Source: CAZBWE01 sp964568985 (GTDB taxonomy: Bacteria; Planctomycetota; Phycisphaerae; Sedimentisphaerales; Anaerobacaceae). From it: DNA of 23,147 nucleotides. Below, piece by piece: positions 6,421 through 13,989 of the stretch. The notes under the pieces were generated by a model that worked only from the letters and a program-made list of their open reading frames with translations, searched no databases and was not told the origin of the DNA. The DNA is taken from contig CAZMSP010000024.1 in NCBI GenBank assembly GCA_964568985.1, positions 1 through 23,147 on the forward strand, in the 5' to 3' direction. Every line of letters starts with the position of its first letter. Position 1 is the first letter of the stretch. A program made the position numbers and the translations under genes.

Positions 6421-9400
6421 TTATTTTTTAATGGTGATTTTAGTCTCGGCAGTTTGTGATTTGGACCGTTTCTTTCCGCCCAAGATATTCAAAATGCGCA
6501 TCCCTGTTTTCCCTCGACCATGCTCCCCGCTTCGCCCTAAATGGCTGGGCTTCGCAGGACAGATTTGTTCAGGCACGGGCTGGAAGCCCGTGCTACCATA
6601 CTTTTCCCTGAGGAGAGCTCTTTTTTGATAGCACTGCTCTCTAAATACAGCGATTTCAGAATCAAGATTTGCGCTCGGTGAATCACCAAAAAAAGCATGT
6701 ATAATCGGAAAAACCAAATCCGGTTTTTTCTTTCTGAGCTCTTTTGCCATCGCTTCTATTTTGGCAGTAGCCACGCCTTCCTGCATGCAAGTAAAAGGTC
6801 CTATGTGAAATATGCCAGAGATATAGGCATCGCCTATTGGGCGGATTAACTCGTGCATAAAGTAATAAGCAATCCCAGTGCTTAAAGGAGACTCACCTTC
6901 AATATTTCCGTGGAACTCGTGTTGCTCCTGCAGAGCCTCAATTATTTCCATCGGTTTTGGAAGGACATGTCTTCCGGAAAGCACTTTATGGAATGGATGG
7001 GCCAGCTTTTTCTCAATGTGGGACATATATATGCCCTTTAGAAGAACTTTGGCAAGCTTTTTGAGTTCTTTTTTAGCCCGATTTAAATTGAAATCCTTAA
7101 TTGCCAACTTCAGGTCCCTTTTCGAATTTCTTACGTTTACCTTATTTACATAATCCAGCCAATCCGTTACAGGGTCCCTTATCATCTCCAATTGCTGCTG
7201 CTCTAACTGTTGAATAACATAGTTCGTATAAGGGTCATGCTGTCTCATATAGATTTCGCCTATATAAAGGACCAGGGGGAATCTGGCGGGATTCACAGGG
7301 GCTTCGACTGAGCTCAGCCGAATGTCCTGGAAGCCCATGCTACCATTTATTGCCTTGTCCTCGGGACTCCTTACGGAGAACAAAGATACTGTTTCCCTGC
7401 CCCACTTAAGCAATTCTGCTGTGCCGGCTCCTCTTTCGACGATTCTTTCTAACTCACCTAATCTTTGCTTTTTAATTTTTTCTATTTCGTTTTTATCCTT
7501 AGCATAAGGTCGGAATCTCAGCGTAATATCTTCGAGCAAATCCGCGGCTTTTATCCCTTTAAACAGTATGGCCTGCATTTTCGCTTTGTTTTTTATGGAA
7601 ATTTGTTCCGGGAAAGGTATGTCAAAATAGTCCGTCTCCGAAGAAGGGCCGACTACCGGCACTTTCTCCATGCCTTCCTTATCCAAAAATTCCCTGAGCA
7701 ATTCTACATATTTTCCAAATCTACAAGGGCCGCTTGTGGTGGGCAGCATAACTAAATAATTGCTTTCAACGAATTCTTTGCCATCTCTATCAATTTCCTG
7801 CTGCAGGAAACCAATGGCGTCACCAACTACGCCTTTGAGGGGATGACAGACTTCGGTATATATGTGTTTGCGCGCTACTTCATAGCCCCTTTGTGTGTTG
7901 GTGGGCAATACAGTGGTGTTTACGCCGAAGTACCTCAGGCCCGCGGCGGCAATATGACTGGCATCTCCCATATAGGGGATTAGCCAGGTTCGCCTGCCTA
8001 TTCCCGCCCGAGGACGTCTTTTTATCCGTTCCACCCCGCCCCTCCGAGGAGTGGGGTCGAGCTCCGGTTTTTTCTTCCCGGTTTGATTTACTACTCTTTC
8101 ATGAGCTTCGGTTCTGGTTACAAAAGGAGCATTATTGGTTTGTGCATCGGTCAATAAAACAAGTGTGGGCTTATCCACAGCCTGCTGAATCTTCTCTTCC
8201 TGATAGATTTTTAAGCTGTCCGGACCACAGGCAAAGTTCATCATTCGGATAGCAAAGAGATTCGGGTGATTGGCGACAAATAAATTGGCTTTGAGAATCT
8301 TGACACTTTGGACCCAATATTCATTTTCAACGATGTCATCAATAGATAAACTCTCGAATTTATGCTCTAAGAAAAGCTGTGGTATGTAATTTAATCCCCT
8401 GATTTGCGAAAACATAACACCTGAGTTCGAGCTGGCTTCCGGGTCAAGCAGGACGTAATCTCTACCGAGGCCGATATAGCCGGTTTCATTGTTTTGCTCA
8501 ATCTTTTCCAAGAACTTATCTCCCTCTTTATAAAGCTCCTGTTTGAATTCACTTTCGGCATATTCGGCGTATTTGATGGCATCTTTAATCCGCCTGTCGG
8601 TAAATTTGAAACCTAATCGGTTAAATTCGAGCTTAAGCTCCTGTACAAGAAGGGGCAAATCCCCAAAGTGCAGGATAGGATTTATTTGCTTATTTTTATC
8701 GAGGGAAAGAGTGTCGTTTAGAATGTAGCCTTCCGATTCCGTATAAATACAATATTTTAAGTCCGGAGGATGAACTCTTCTTTGCTCGATGAAGCTGGGA
8801 TTAAACAAGTATTCAATGTTTGGGTTGTCATTCAATAGTGCTGCATGACCTGTAACCAGTTTTCTGGCTATGCAAAATTCCGTTCTGGACAAGTCAACGC
8901 CAACTTTTGCAATCTCCTTATTTGATTTCGGCGATACAACGGGATAAAAACCGAGTTTTTTTAATAGTGCGGCACTGAAGATTCCTTTTTCGCCGAGGGT
9001 CGCGGTGCTTCTTTTGATGCCTACGGTTCTGTGTTTATGAGCTTTAATCTTATCAGCAGAGAGTTCCCCTAACAGGCACCCCTGTTTTTTGAAATGTTTT
9101 TCGAAAATCTTGTGGTATTTTTCCACGTAATTGGTCTTTGGTTTCAAGGCCACATCGGAATTCCCTCTGGGGCAGAAACCTCCGGTGAGAATTTCATCAT
9201 CTTCAATAGAAAACACTTCAAGCTGACAATCTCTTATCCCACAGGATTTTTCTTTAAACAGCTCTCTACAGGAAATTCTTTGTTTTTCAAAAGGCATATC
9301 CACAATGCCCCAGCCCCTGAATGCAGATTCACCCTTTTTACCCTGAGCCTTTAATCGCTTTATGTTTTCAATGATGTCCAGCGCCTGTCCCCACGCTCCG

Positions 9401-11277
9401 AACATTTCTCTGTGCGGATATGCCTCTATTTCCTGATTTGCTACCTGCGCAAGCGCTGCAAGGAAGGCCTTTCCTAATGGCGGGCCGCCCTGTGCCGAAC
9501 ATTTTTCACCAACGTGCTGAGGTCCGCCGACAAACTTGTAATAATAACTTGCGGCTGTTCCTCTTATTATCGCGGCAGCTATTTCCTCTTTACTGAAACC
9601 TTCTGCGATAAGGCGGTTTTCGTCCATCTCCATAAAAACGCCGCACGTTGAGTCTATAATCGGAACCCTTTCTGCCCGAAGCGCCGCCTGCTGTAGAGAG
9701 CTCTCTACCTCCAAATTTATAATGTCTGCCATATTTTCAAGGGTCTGGCCGGAACCAGCCTGGCAGCTATAATTCATCTTCGCCTGCTTGACCGTTCCAT
9801 CTTTCGCAAAGCTGGTAAATTTCATATCCTGGCCGCCTACCTCAAATATAGTATCGATGGCGGGATTGTAATGTTTAACCCCAAGGGCGTGGCAGGTAAT
9901 TTCGTCAGTTACCCTGTCTGTGGTTTCTATAGCTTTGTCTTTTAATGCTTCGGCCTTCTTTTTGCTAATTAGTATCTTTTCATACAGTTTTCTCGCCGAG
10001 CCAGTGGCCCCAACACCTTTTACAAGCACTTTATCCTTGTGTCTGCTCAAATACTTTATAACTTTTTTTAGTGAGCCTTCGGGGTCACCATGAGTTTTGA
10101 TATAAAGTTTATCGAGAAGCCTGCCTGTTTCTAATTCAACCAAAGCTCCCTTTGTTGTTGTGCTTCCCCCATCTATACCCAAGACAACCTCAGTTCCGTC
10201 GGGTATTATTTCCTTCAGCCCCTCACTTTTCTCGTGCACCTGAGCCAGAGATTCAGAAAGAGGTGGGGCAAACTTCCTCTTTTGTCGGCTGTACTCTGCG
10301 ACCCTATCAAGCTGGCTAACATTAAAAACAAAGTCATTATTTTCTTCTAATCCCTTTAATGCTGCGCCTATGGCTGCTACGTTGCTGTAATGTTGCGGCC
10401 TATCTATAGAGATTCCGAGTAAGCCCTGGAGGTTTTGCTTTATAAGGTCATTAGTGAAAACGCCTCCGGTTGCTATGGCATTATGGGAATTATAGAATTC
10501 TCTGGCGCCGAGGACATCAATTTTATAATTTCTGGTAACAGTCTTAAAAAGTCCAGCTAAATTATCTGCGCTTTTTGCGCCTTCATTCTGCTTATGAATC
10601 AAATCAGATTGAATAACAACGCCACATCTTGCCAGAAACTCGCTCGGCTCCTTCGACTTCGACGCCTGCTCTTGCGCCCTGTAAAACATTTCTTCCAGTC
10701 TCAATTGAATCTTACTTCTGTTTCCTGCTGTGATTTGGTCTTTTTCTTTTTCATCTACTGTTGAGCTGATGTTTTCTAATTGAGGTTTTGGAACCTCTCC
10801 CTCAAATAATCTTCGGCATTGCTTCTCTATTAGTGTGCCAGAGCCGCCTCCACATTTAGTTCCTGTTTTCCATTCCTGGATAATCGTTTTGCCGTTTGTG
10901 CTTTCTAAATTAAAAAAATACGAGTCCTTTGCTCCTATATGGAAAATGTAATTTGCCCTCGGCCCTATTATCTGAGCTCCTTTTGGTATTGCCACACTAT
11001 CAAAAACATATGTTACACCATTCATAACCTTAGGAAATGATTCTGCACCACTGCCTGTAAATGCCGTATTTTTTATTCTCTTTGTGTCAACCTTCTGAGT
11101 GATTTCCTGCCAGGCTTCTCTTATCGCCCCAATGGGGTTGGCGAAATGCATTATTGGCTTTGGAGAGTAAATTACCTTTTTATCCGCGTTAATAACGGCA
11201 TAATGTACAAAGCTGCTGCCGACGTCAAAGCCTACAAACAATGTGTTTGGGTTAATTCTTTTTTTTGTGTTATCCAT
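6421..11277 (-). CDS. Large acyl-CoA dehydratase activase (BadF/BcrA ASKHA x2 + DUF2229 + HgdB-like fusion)
   Basis: The 1618-residue protein begins at the only sensible ATG. Domain order: a first ASKHA-type ATPase domain (about 12-310, FVGFDVGSS, and C142/C154 in a CGGGSG context); a second, better conserved one (about 363-640, GIDGGSTTTKG at 367-377, EVGGQD at 479-484, SCQAGSG with C505, STCGVF with C545); DUF2229-like sequence (about 750-1010); and an HgdB-like C-terminal half with EVCHPLKG (C1144), GPCRFGKY (C1185) and GPFTCMQE (C1497). C505 and C545 correspond to the cysteines that hold the activator [4Fe-4S] cluster at the dimer interface in 2-hydroxyglutaryl-CoA dehydratase activators. 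The family couples ATP hydrolysis to low-potential electron transfer in anaerobes. The fused arrangement matches COG1924-COG3580-COG3581 proteins, whose substrate is unknown. It is longer than the roughly 1400 residues I expect, because of two internal inserts and a C-terminal extension made from repeat DNA. It lies 90 bases downstream of the marR gene on the same strand. Confidence 0.88.
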   Translation of the reverse strand: MDNTKKRINPNTLFVGFDVGSSFVHYAVINADKKVIYSPKPIMHFANPIGAIREAWQEITQKVDTKRIKNTAFTGSGAESFPKVMNGVTYVFDSVAIPKGAQIIGPRANYIFHIGAKDSYFFNLESTNGKTIIQEWKTGTKCGGGSGTLIEKQCRRLFEGEVPKPQLENISSTVDEKEKDQITAGNRSKIQLRLEEMFYRAQEQASKSKEPSEFLARCGVVIQSDLIHKQNEGAKSADNLAGLFKTVTRNYKIDVLGAREFYNSHNAIATGGVFTNDLIKQNLQGLLGISIDRPQHYSNVAAIGAALKGLEENNDFVFNVSQLDRVAEYSRQKRKFAPPLSESLAQVHEKSEGLKEIIPDGTEVVLGIDGGSTTTKGALVELETGRLLDKLYIKTHGDPEGSLKKVIKYLSRHKDKVLVKGVGATGSARKLYEKILISKKKAEALKDKAIETTDRVTDEITCHALGVKHYNPAIDTIFEVGGQDMKFTSFAKDGTVKQAKMNYSCQAGSGQTLENMADIINLEVESSLQQAALRAERVPIIDSTCGVFMEMDENRLIAEGFSKEEIAAAIIRGTAASYYYKFVGGPQHVGEKCSAQGGPPLGKAFLAALAQVANQEIEAYPHREMFGAWGQALDIIENIKRLKAQGKKGESAFRGWGIVDMPFEKQRISCRELFKEKSCGIRDCQLEVFSIEDDEILTGGFCPRGNSDVALKPKTNYVEKYHKIFEKHFKKQGCLLGELSADKIKAHKHRTVGIKRSTATLGEKGIFSAALLKKLGFYPVVSPKSNKEIAKVGVDLSRTEFCIARKLVTGHAALLNDNPNIEYLFNPSFIEQRRVHPPDLKYCIYTESEGYILNDTLSLDKNKQINPILHFGDLPLLVQELKLEFNRLGFKFTDRRIKDAIKYAEYAESEFKQELYKEGDKFLEKIEQNNETGYIGLGRDYVLLDPEASSNSGVMFSQIRGLNYIPQLFLEHKFESLSIDDIVENEYWVQSVKILKANLFVANHPNLFAIRMMNFACGPDSLKIYQEEKIQQAVDKPTLVLLTDAQTNNAPFVTRTEAHERVVNQTGKKKPELDPTPRRGGVERIKRRPRAGIGRRTWLIPYMGDASHIAAAGLRYFGVNTTVLPTNTQRGYEVARKHIYTEVCHPLKGVVGDAIGFLQQEIDRDGKEFVESNYLVMLPTTSGPCRFGKYVELLREFLDKEGMEKVPVVGPSSETDYFDIPFPEQISIKNKAKMQAILFKGIKAADLLEDITLRFRPYAKDKNEIEKIKKQRLGELERIVERGAGTAELLKWGRETVSLFSVRSPEDKAINGSMGFQDIRLSSVEAPVNPARFPLVLYIGEIYMRQHDPYTNYVIQQLEQQQLEMIRDPVTDWLDYVNKVNVRNSKRDLKLAIKDFNLNRAKKELKKLAKVLLKGIYMSHIEKKLAHPFHKVLSGRHVLPKPMEIIEALQEQHEFHGNIEGESPLSTGIAYYFMHELIRPIGDAYISGIFHIGPFTCMQEGVATAKIEAMAKELRKKKPDLVFPIIHAFFGDSPSANLDSEIAVFREQCYQKRALLREKYGSTGFQPVPEQICPAKPSHLGRSGEHGRGKTGMRILNILGGKKRSKSQTAETKITIKK
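6502..6598 (-). repeat. Repeat-derived C-terminal extension of the activase (TGFQPV peptide)
   Basis: This stretch encodes residues 1561-1592, beginning GSTGFQPVPEQ. It contains CACGGGCTGGAAGCCCG at 6574-6590, itself a palindrome with CGGGCT/AGCCCG arms. The same 17 bases occur in inverted orientation in the intergenic region at 22227-22243. The segment follows the last recognisable activase residues, so it appears to be a repeat that extended the reading frame. Confidence 0.75.
7282..7346 (-). repeat. In-frame repeat insert in the activase (MGFQDIRLSSVEAP peptide)
   Basis: TGGAAGCCCATGCTACCAT at 7328-7346 matches 18 of 19 bases of the repeat at 6581-6599 in the same gene and orientation. 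Next to it, TTCGACTGAGCTCAGCCGAA at 7303-7322 is an almost perfect 20-base palindrome (18/20) of the TTCGAC...CTCAG type. The encoded residues (about 1311-1332) are low in conservation character and sit between two helical segments. Confidence 0.7.
7993..8067 (-). repeat. In-frame palindromic insert in the activase (basic PRRGGVERIKRRPR peptide)
   Basis: A GC-rich near-palindrome centred on CCTCCGAGG, with CCCCGCC and GTGGGG arms, lies at about 8034-8056. The segment encodes residues 1071-1095, an arginine-rich stretch unlike its neighbours, placed just before the well-conserved TWLIPYMGD segment. It looks like inserted repeat DNA, though no second copy is present in this window. Confidence 0.55.
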
Positions 11278-11367
11278 AGCTTTTTAATTAAATCCTTATA
11301 TTAATCCGTGCATATCTAGTCTTAAAACATACCTACTCTTAATGATGCAGACTCTGATTATGCCTTA

Positions 11368-11835
11368 TCAAGAGACATTGTTACGAACTTTCTCCAGCAT
11401 TGCTATCATGCTTTTTTGTTGCACATCTTTGAGGGGAGCCATTATTTTTTTTACCTCCTTTATGTATAGCGGCTCTATCCTTGCGAGCAGCTTCGTCCCA
11501 TAGTTAGTCAGTTTTATTATATTATACCTTCTATCCGTCGGGGAGGATGACCGAGCGACAAGGCCTGCCTTCTCCATCCTGTCTATCAATGAAGTGATAT
11601 TTGCTCGGTTGACAAGCATCATTTTACTAAGCTGAGCCTGGTTTAATCCTTCTGCGTTGCCCTGATGCTGCAGAAGCATCATAAGGTTAAACTGGACATC
11701 TGTTAATCCGAGTGGTTGTAAAAAGTCGCTTGCTTTTTTTCTTAATTGAGACGCCGTGTAGTAAATATTAAGCAGCGCCTCGTGTCCAAACAGTGCGATT
11801 GGTTTTTTAAGGCCTAATTCTTGCCGCAGAGCCAT
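11368..11835 (-). CDS. MarR family transcriptional regulator
   Basis: The 155-residue product has MarR architecture. An N-terminal dimerisation helix (about 16-40) precedes a winged helix-turn-helix from about 45 to 112. The recognition helix region reads NRANITSLIDRMEKAGLV, followed by the wing with SPTDRRYNIIKLT (DRR at 101-103), the most conserved MarR feature. A C-terminal helix completes the dimer interface. AAAGGAA lies about 6 nt before the ATG. MarR proteins are usually dimeric repressors released by a small ligand or oxidation. The gene precedes the large activase on the same strand with a 90-base gap, so the two are probably cotranscribed, and the regulator may control the activase and itself. 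The ligand cannot be read from sequence. Confidence 0.9.
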   Translation of the reverse strand: MALRQELGLKKPIALFGHEALLNIYYTASQLRKKASDFLQPLGLTDVQFNLMMLLQHQGNAEGLNQAQLSKMMLVNRANITSLIDRMEKAGLVARSSSPTDRRYNIIKLTNYGTKLLARIEPLYIKEVKKIMAPLKDVQQKSMIAMLEKVRNNVS

Positions 11836-12401
11836 TTCTATTTCCTTTTTATAATTTTGTTTATATATATATTGTTGCCTAATAAACTATTCTGTCAAGA
11901 ATGCCTTTTGAAAAAAATGGAAAAATTTTCCTATTATCCTTACTATACATAATTGCTCTAAACCCTGATATAAGTAAAAAATAAGCGGTTAAATCTTTGT
12001 TGAATCCTTTTGTAAATTAACACACATTCTCCACTTGGCAGCCATAACAGTTAGTTAAGTAGCGCGACCCCACAAACAACTTAACCGGTTTTCCACAAGC
12101 GCCTGTGACCCCGCAATATTCTTAAGTCTTTATATTATAACGTATTAGTAAATAGCTCCCACCAAGACATAACAAAATCACAACTTATATATCTAATAAT
12201 ACTCTCTTTTAAAATATTCTTAATAACATTTACCAACCTAAGCAACCTTCTGAGTAACAAGTTTGCCTGCTTTGGAAATGCCACGCTTTTTTGTGAAAAA
12301 AGATTGTAGAAGACCGCATTTTACTATAAACTACAATGATATTTACAGGCTTGAAGACCTGTGATTTTAACCCTTTTGGTATTTTATTGCAGAGGTTTAT
12401 T
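11836..12401. other. AT-rich intergenic region before dnaN, possible replication origin
   Basis: No gene is visible over about 565 bases between the divergent marR and dnaN genes. It contains TTTTCCACA at 12089-12097 (8/9 match to the DnaA box TTATCCACA), a weaker TTCTCCACT at 12027-12035, and a long AT-rich stretch at about 12115-12235 that could unwind easily. Small inverted repeats are present: GGAAAA/TTTTCC at 11919-11931 and GTTAAG/CTTAAC at 12054-12085. The location directly upstream of dnaN and near gyrB and parA is typical for oriC. The small number of DnaA boxes weakens the case. The dnaN promoter must also be here; TATAAA at 12325-12330 is a possible -10. Confidence 0.4.
11870..11898 (-). 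promoter_or_regulatory. Promoter candidate for marR-activase
   Basis: On the minus strand a perfect TTGACA (11893-11898) is followed after 17-18 bases by an AT-rich CAATATATATA tract, a poor but possible -10 element. The MarR start is about 40 bases further on. No clear palindromic MarR operator is visible beside it. Confidence 0.35.
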
Positions 12402-13508
12402 ATGAAAGCGAGCTTTAGTAGAGAAGCTTTAGCAGAAGCGTTAGGCCTGTTAACATCTGTGGTGCCAAATCGGACACCAAAACCAATACTGCGATGTTTA
12501 CAAATTACCGCAAGCGAAAAAGAGGTTAGAATTTGCGCCACAGATTTAGAAGTTGGCATAAACCACCTTATTTCCGAGGTTCAAGTTGAAGAAACCGGGG
12601 AGGTTATCGTGCCTGCGGACCGGTTAGCGGCTGTTGTGCGCGAGAGCGCTGATGACGTGTTGTTAATGGAGGCGGCGGAGGGGGCCTGTAAGATAAAAGG
12701 GGCCGACAGTTATTTTACAATTTATGGCCAAGAGCCGGGACAGTACCCCGCCGTTCCAAGTTTTGATGGAGACGGTGATTTTGAAGTTGCTTTGGGTGAG
12801 ATTAAAGCCGGCATTGAGCAATGTTTTTTTGCTACAGCGAGAGAAAGCAGCCGTTATGCAATAAACGGAGTACTTTGGGAGCTAAAGGGCAAAAAGATGC
12901 TGTTAATTGCAACCGATGGCAGAAGACTTGCGCGCCGTCGGGTCAATCTATCTTCGGCTCCAGGCGAGAAGATGGCGAACGCGAAGATAATAGTACCATC
13001 CAAGACGACTAGTCTTTTAGATAAGATTGGTGGCGACGCCAAAGAACCGGTCAAGGTTAAGCTTCTGGATAACCAGATATTGATTAGTTGTGCGAATGTA
13101 GTTATTAGCTCAAATCTTGTTGAAGGTAATTTCCCGAAATATGAGGATATAATCCCAAAGGACTATGAGAAAAAATTAAAACTTTCGACCGAGGCGGCCT
13201 TAAGCGCTGTTAGGCGCGCGGCGTTACTGACCAGCGAGGAATCAAGGGGCATTAAATTGTCGATAGGAAAGGATAAAATTGTATTTAGCGGCAGTGCGCC
13301 AGAAGCAGGCAACGCTCAGATAGATATGTCTATCAATTACAAAGGCGAGCCAATTGAAATTGGTTTTAATCCGCATTTTTTAATAGATGCCCTGCGTGTT
13401 ATCAAATCGCCGGAATTTGAATTAGAGTTGGGGCAATCAGATAGGCCGGGCCTAATAAAAAGTGGAGCAGATTTTCTATATGTTTTAATGCCTATTAATA
13501 TCGGATAA
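12402..13508 (+). CDS. dnaN: DNA polymerase III beta subunit (sliding clamp)
   Basis: The 368-residue product has the size and three-domain pattern of the bacterial beta clamp. The N-terminus MKASFSREALAEALGLLTSVV and the adjacent PILRCLQITA are typical. AINGVLWELKGKKMLLIATDGRRLA is the domain II signature, and the end YVLMPINIG corresponds to the C-terminal peptide near the partner-binding pocket. The clamp encircles DNA and tethers the replicative polymerase and repair proteins. The frame extends upstream to 12336, but the ATG at 12402 is preferred: AGAGG lies 7 nt before it and family similarity begins exactly there. It heads a run with dciA and gyrB (gaps of 47 and 89 bases). recF, often found after dnaN, is absent here. 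Confidence 0.96.
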   Translation: MKASFSREALAEALGLLTSVVPNRTPKPILRCLQITASEKEVRICATDLEVGINHLISEVQVEETGEVIVPADRLAAVVRESADDVLLMEAAEGACKIKGADSYFTIYGQEPGQYPAVPSFDGDGDFEVALGEIKAGIEQCFFATARESSRYAINGVLWELKGKKMLLIATDGRRLARRRVNLSSAPGEKMANAKIIVPSKTTSLLDKIGGDAKEPVKVKLLDNQILISCANVVISSNLVEGNFPKYEDIIPKDYEKKLKLSTEAALSAVRRAALLTSEESRGIKLSIGKDKIVFSGSAPEAGNAQIDMSINYKGEPIEIGFNPHFLIDALRVIKSPEFELELGQSDRPGLIKSGADFLYVLMPINIG

Positions 13509-13555
13509 ATACACCAGGAAAGGCAACACTTATATTTCAACAGATGAGCTGAGAG

Positions 13556-13900
13556 ATGAAGAGTACCATACATTTGCACGATGCCGCCAGCCGGCAAGGA
13601 GTAAATAAGCCAGACAGAATGGTTCGCGTGGGCGATGTTGTCCAGCGGCTTATAGATAATCAGCTTTCACCGCGACAGGAAGCGTCTGATGTAATAGATA
13701 AGTTGTGGCACCAGCTTCTTCCAGAAGAGCTTGTCCGGCATACCAGAATTGCCGGGATTTCCGGCAGCCAGCTAAAAGTAAAAGTGGATTCACCGGCATA
13801 TATGTATGAGTTACAATTGTGTTGTTCCGGGCTTCTTAAAGAGATACAGCGCCGCCGCCCAAGTGTTCGGGTAAAAGAAATCAAGCTTGTTCTTGCTTGA
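13556..13900 (+). CDS. dciA: DUF721 protein, DciA-type helicase loader
   Basis: The 114-residue product shows the DUF721 pattern. VGDVVQRLIDNQLSPRQ and the DVIDKLWHQLLPEELVRHT segment carry the characteristic tryptophan. They are followed by a small KH-like alpha/beta part with GSQLKVKVDSPAYMYELQ and a final helix-strand ending in EIKLVLA. DciA proteins load or activate the replicative helicase DnaB in bacteria that lack DnaC or DnaI, so the function belongs to replication initiation. The gene lies between dnaN and gyrB, a known position for this family. A GAG-rich ribosome site (GAGCTGAGAG) directly precedes the ATG. Cotranscription with dnaN and gyrB is likely from the spacing. Confidence 0.88.
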   Translation: MKSTIHLHDAASRQGVNKPDRMVRVGDVVQRLIDNQLSPRQEASDVIDKLWHQLLPEELVRHTRIAGISGSQLKVKVDSPAYMYELQLCCSGLLKEIQRRRPSVRVKEIKLVLA

Positions 13901-13930
13901 GCCGCAATCAATAACGCCGGAAAGGGAGGA

Positions 13931-13950
13931 ACTTCCTATAGTCCGGAAGT
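13931..13950 (+). promoter_or_regulatory. Small hairpin in the dciA-gyrB spacer
   Basis: ACTTCC at 13931-13936 pairs with GGAAGT at 13945-13950 around an 8-base loop, 40 bases before gyrB. There is no T run after it, so it is not a terminator. It could affect gyrB translation or message processing, or be incidental. Confidence 0.3.
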
Positions 13951-13989
13951 GGGCGTGGACGATATACATAATAAAGGCATAAAGTTGTT

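Noticed and set aside
6411..6430. AT-only palindrome AAAATAATTATTTT over the activase stop as a terminator
   Set aside because: No GC stem, and such AT palindromes arise easily by chance; evidence is too weak to annotate.
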